Source: Verrucomicrobiota bacterium (GTDB lineage Bacteria > Verrucomicrobiota > Verrucomicrobiia > Limisphaerales > JACRJZ01). From it: a DNA stretch of 64,000 bases. Below, one piece after another: positions 61,882 to 64,000 of this stretch; positions within the stretch are counted from its first letter, which is position 1, and every line of letters starts with the position of its first letter. The stretch covers positions 1 to 64,000 of the forward strand of contig JACRJZ010000146.1 in the NCBI GenBank assembly GCA_016219875.1. The letters run 5' to 3'. The notes beneath the pieces were generated by a model. It saw only the letters and a program-made list of their open reading frames with translations, was not told the origin of the DNA and did not search any database. The position numbers and the translations under genes were made by a program.

Positions 61882-62643
61882 ATGGGCCACCAGGAAACCT
61901 ACCGTCACAACGAAGCCTACGCCGAGTTCCTCGCCGGCTGGGATGCCGCCTTTTACGCCAAGTACGCCGACACGCTGCGTCCCGCCCGCCTGGGCGCACG
62001 CGCGCTCGACGTCGGCTGCGGCGTGGGCCAGGTCGTGGCGCGGCTCGTGGAGGCGGGCTTCGAGGGGCACGGCGTCGATGTCTCGGAGCCGAACATCCAG
62101 CGGGCGCAGCAGTTCTGCCCGCGCTGCCAGCTTTACGACGGCAAGAAGCTCCCGTTCCCGGATGGGCATTTCGCCAGCGTCGGCGCGCTGAACGTGTTGG
62201 AGCACGTCGAGCAGCCGGAGGCGTTCATCGCCGAACTGGTGCGGGTCGCCGAAGTCGGCGGGCGCGTCGTGCTCTCCAGCCCCAATTTCTTCCGCGTCTT
62301 CGGCTTTCGCGATTACCACCCCAGGATGCGCGGCCTGGGCAACAAGTGGCGCAACTGGCAACGCCTCCAGGAAAAGTGCCGGGGCATCAAGGCCACGCCC
62401 GACGCCGTGCGCTTCGACCGGATGCCGCCCATCGTGAAAGAGCCGTTCACGCCGGATGACGACGCGATCATCGCGACCAACGCCGTCGAAATGAAATTCT
62501 TCCTGGAGCGCGCCGGCTGTGAGGTCGAAAGCGTGGCCTGCACGGACCGTTACGTGGCCAAGCCGATCGACTTCTGCCTGAACCTCACGCCGCTGCGCTA
62601 TCTCATGTTCAACGCTTTCCTGGTTGCCCGGCGTGTGAGGTAG
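61882..62643 (+). CDS. Class I SAM-dependent methyltransferase
   Basis: A 253-residue methyltransferase with the SAM-binding motif ALDVGCGVGQVVARLVEAGF, GVDVSEPNIQRAQQF and the FASVGALNVLEHVEQPEAFI region. ELVRVAEVGGRVVLSSPNFF follows. The lower half (PNFFRVFGFRDYHPRMRGLG) resembles sugar- or small-molecule-modifying methyltransferases. The substrate cannot be assigned. It is divergent from the TonB-like gene across 46 bp, where both promoters must lie. Confidence 0.85.
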   Translation: MGHQETYRHNEAYAEFLAGWDAAFYAKYADTLRPARLGARALDVGCGVGQVVARLVEAGFEGHGVDVSEPNIQRAQQFCPRCQLYDGKKLPFPDGHFASVGALNVLEHVEQPEAFIAELVRVAEVGGRVVLSSPNFFRVFGFRDYHPRMRGLGNKWRNWQRLQEKCRGIKATPDAVRFDRMPPIVKEPFTPDDDAIIATNAVEMKFFLERAGCEVESVACTDRYVAKPIDFCLNLTPLRYLMFNAFLVARRVR

Positions 62644-62717
62644 CGACGCCATGAAGACCGTTTCAGACTTAACCCAAAGACGCAGAGGCACAGCGCGGCA
62701 GAGCCGCAACCAAAGGT

Positions 62718-62829
62718 CTTTGGAGTGCGCCGGCAGAGCGAAGCGACGACGGCGCTTTGGCTCAGGCCGAACACGGCTTCGCGGTCAGCCAAAGCGGGGT
62801 CACACTTCGTTTGCCCCCGCACTCCAAAG
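62718..62829. repeat. Nested inverted repeat element before glcF-like gene
   Basis: CTTTGGAGTGCG (62718-62729) pairs perfectly with CGCACTCCAAAG (62818-62829). Inside, CGCTTTGGCT (62753-62762) pairs with AGCCAAAGCG (62787-62796). Just outside are GCGTCTTCGCGTCTTCGCG tandem units (about 62891-62915) and a matching AAAGACGCAGAG arm at about 62677. This nested element is a common dispersed repeat in the phylum (recollection). The gap 62644-62934 otherwise shows nothing recognised; its open frames follow the repeat. Confidence 0.75.
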
Positions 62830-62934
62830 AGCTTCGCAGAACGCAACGATGTTGAGAGAAAGCACGGCAAAGACTTTTTCTCGAGCATCGCTGCGTCTTC
62901 GCGTCTTCGCGTCTTTGCGTTAACCCTCGGCGCG

Positions 62935-64000
62935 ATGTCTGCATTTCCGCCAACACGGCACTCGCATCTGAAACGTCTGGACTATTCCGTGGTCCAGCAG
63001 TGCATGCATTGCGGCCTCTGCCTGCCGATGTGCCCGACCTACGACGCCACCAAGCTGGAACGCCACAGCCCGCGCGGGCGCATCGCGCTCATGCGAGCGA
63101 TCGCGGATGACCGGCTCGAAGTCACGGCCATTTTTGGCGAAGAGATGTACTTCTGCCTCGGCTGTCTGGCCTGCATGTCGGCGTGTCCGGCGGGAGTAAA
63201 CTACGCGGAGCTTTTCGAACACGCCCGCGCTGAGATTGAGGAAGCCGGCCTCCTCCGTTCGCCTAAGCGCAATCTCATCCGCGCGCTGGCCGTAAAATGG
63301 CTCTTCGGCGAACTGGGCCGGCTCCACTTTCTCGGAGCGGCCATCCGTCTCTATCAGGAACTGGGCCTGCAAACGCTCCTCCGCCGCAGCGGGGTGCTGC
63401 CGTGGCTGCCCCAACGCTGGCGCGAACTCGAAGCGATGACGCCCGTCATCCAGCCGAAGTTCTCCGCCGAACTCATTGCGCCAATCACCCCTGCGCTGGG
63501 TGGGCGCAAGTATCGCGTCGCCATGCTCACCGGTTGCGCGCAGGACTTGATCTTCAGCGATGTCAACCGCGACACCGTCGAAGTGCTGGCGCGCCACGGC
63601 TGCGAAGTCTTCACCCCGCCGCACCAGCATTGCTGCGGCTCGCTGCACGCGCACAACGGCGAGTGGGAACTCGCGCGACAACTCGCGCGGAAGAATCTCG
63701 ATCAGTTCCCGCCAGAGCGGTTCGACGCCATCATCAGCAACGCCGGCGGCTGCGGTTCGCACCTCAAGCATTACTCGAAGTTGCTGGCGGACGATCCCGC
63801 GTATCGCGACCGCGCGATCTTGTGGGACCGCAAGGTCAAAGACATCCACGAGTGGCTGGTGCAGATCGGCCTTCAGCCTCCGCCCGCCCAGACGCCGCCG
63901 ATGACTGTGACCTACCACGAATCCTGCCATCTGGCGCACGGGCAGAAGATCACCGCCCAGCCGCGCCAACTGCTCCGCGCAATTCCGAACCTGACGCTGG
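62935..64000 (+). CDS. glcF: GlcF-like iron-sulfur oxidoreductase subunit, cut by window end
   Basis: At least 355 residues with no stop before the window ends. Two [4Fe-4S] sites are evident: CMHCGLCLPMCPTYD near residue 23 and CLGCLACMSACPAG near residue 75. They are followed by the first cysteine-rich domain (CCG-type): TGCAQDLIF, QHCCGSLHAHNGEW and NAGGCGSHLKHYSK. This is the layout of glycolate oxidase iron-sulfur subunits. The partner FAD subunits (GlcD/GlcE) are not seen within the window. An alternative is a related anaerobic glycerol/lactate dehydrogenase subunit. Confidence 0.85.
   Translation, partial: MSAFPPTRHSHLKRLDYSVVQQCMHCGLCLPMCPTYDATKLERHSPRGRIALMRAIADDRLEVTAIFGEEMYFCLGCLACMSACPAGVNYAELFEHARAEIEEAGLLRSPKRNLIRALAVKWLFGELGRLHFLGAAIRLYQELGLQTLLRRSGVLPWLPQRWRELEAMTPVIQPKFSAELIAPITPALGGRKYRVAMLTGCAQDLIFSDVNRDTVEVLARHGCEVFTPPHQHCCGSLHAHNGEWELARQLARKNLDQFPPERFDAIISNAGGCGSHLKHYSKLLADDPAYRDRAILWDRKVKDIHEWLVQIGLQPPPAQTPPMTVTYHESCHLAHGQKITAQPRQLLRAIPNLTL

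Noticed and set aside
62651..62956. Short frames of 64-96 codons in the gap before the glcF-like gene
   Set aside because: They read through a dispersed repeat; their translations are the kind commonly annotated by mistake as hypothetical proteins.
1..64000. CRISPR array
   Set aside because: No regular series of identical 25-40-bp repeats with unique spacers was seen; the tandem runs are 7-, 8- and 15-bp units without spacers.
1..64000. tRNA and rRNA genes
   Set aside because: No cloverleaf or rRNA-like segment was noticed by eye in the intergenic regions; a scan with tRNAscan-SE would be decisive.

Overview
The window is a GC-rich bacterial chromosome segment (roughly 60-65 % GC by eye). 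I infer a Verrucomicrobiota, of the Pedosphaera/Limisphaerales type. The evidence is the gene content: DUF4038/CE15 fusions, GH106, GH36, a DUF1080 protein, a giant Ig-domain plus BNR-like secreted protein, and C69 dipeptidase. The intergenic repeats point the same way (hairpin families, heptamer and octamer tandem runs). This is inference, since no rRNA or other marker gene is present.

Layout. 0.6-29.8 kb is a polysaccharide-degradation region. It holds a GH16-like enzyme, two paralogous GH140-like/CE15 fusion enzymes (2.7 and 23.9 kb), clan-A-like glycosidases, two parallel beta-helix proteins, a GH36-like alpha-galactosidase, an MFS sugar porter, a frameshifted UroD-like gene and a GH106-type rhamnosidase. 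Almost all products carry export signals, and transport appears to rely on the MFS porter; no SusC/SusD pair is seen. Embedded at 7.8-11.8 kb is an accessory island: an intact RNA ligase, an AT-richer gene with a possible PD-(D/E)XK motif between inverted repeats, a PIN/UPF0175 toxin-antitoxin pair, and two broken pieces of what looks like the ligase's HD/AAA-ATPase partner.

29.9-38.4 kb holds a dihydroxy-acid dehydratase with an extra NTF2/SnoaL-like segment inside it, an SDR oxidoreductase resembling fructuronate reductases, the Ig/BNR secreted protein, and a toxin-antitoxin pair combining an RHH antitoxin with a MazF-like toxin. 38.4-47.5 kb is a six-gene type VI secretion block (unknown protein, TssK, TssL, TssM, TagF-like, TssA) with no sheath, tube or baseplate genes in view. 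47.9-53.4 kb holds a NarL-type regulator, a DUF1080 protein, plsY-gpsA, and a DegT aminotransferase with ThrH.

54.2-64 kb holds the ammonifying nitrite reductase pair nrfHA (with an all-CxxCH NrfA), a lipoprotein glycosidase, a protein made of two tandem kinase-like repeats, a TonB-like/ExbB/ExbD energy-transduction set, a methyltransferase, and the 5' part of a GlcF-like iron-sulfur protein cut by the window end. The most novel items are the tandem kinase-like protein, the IlvD domain insertion, and the decayed RNA-repair island with its neighbouring candidate nuclease.
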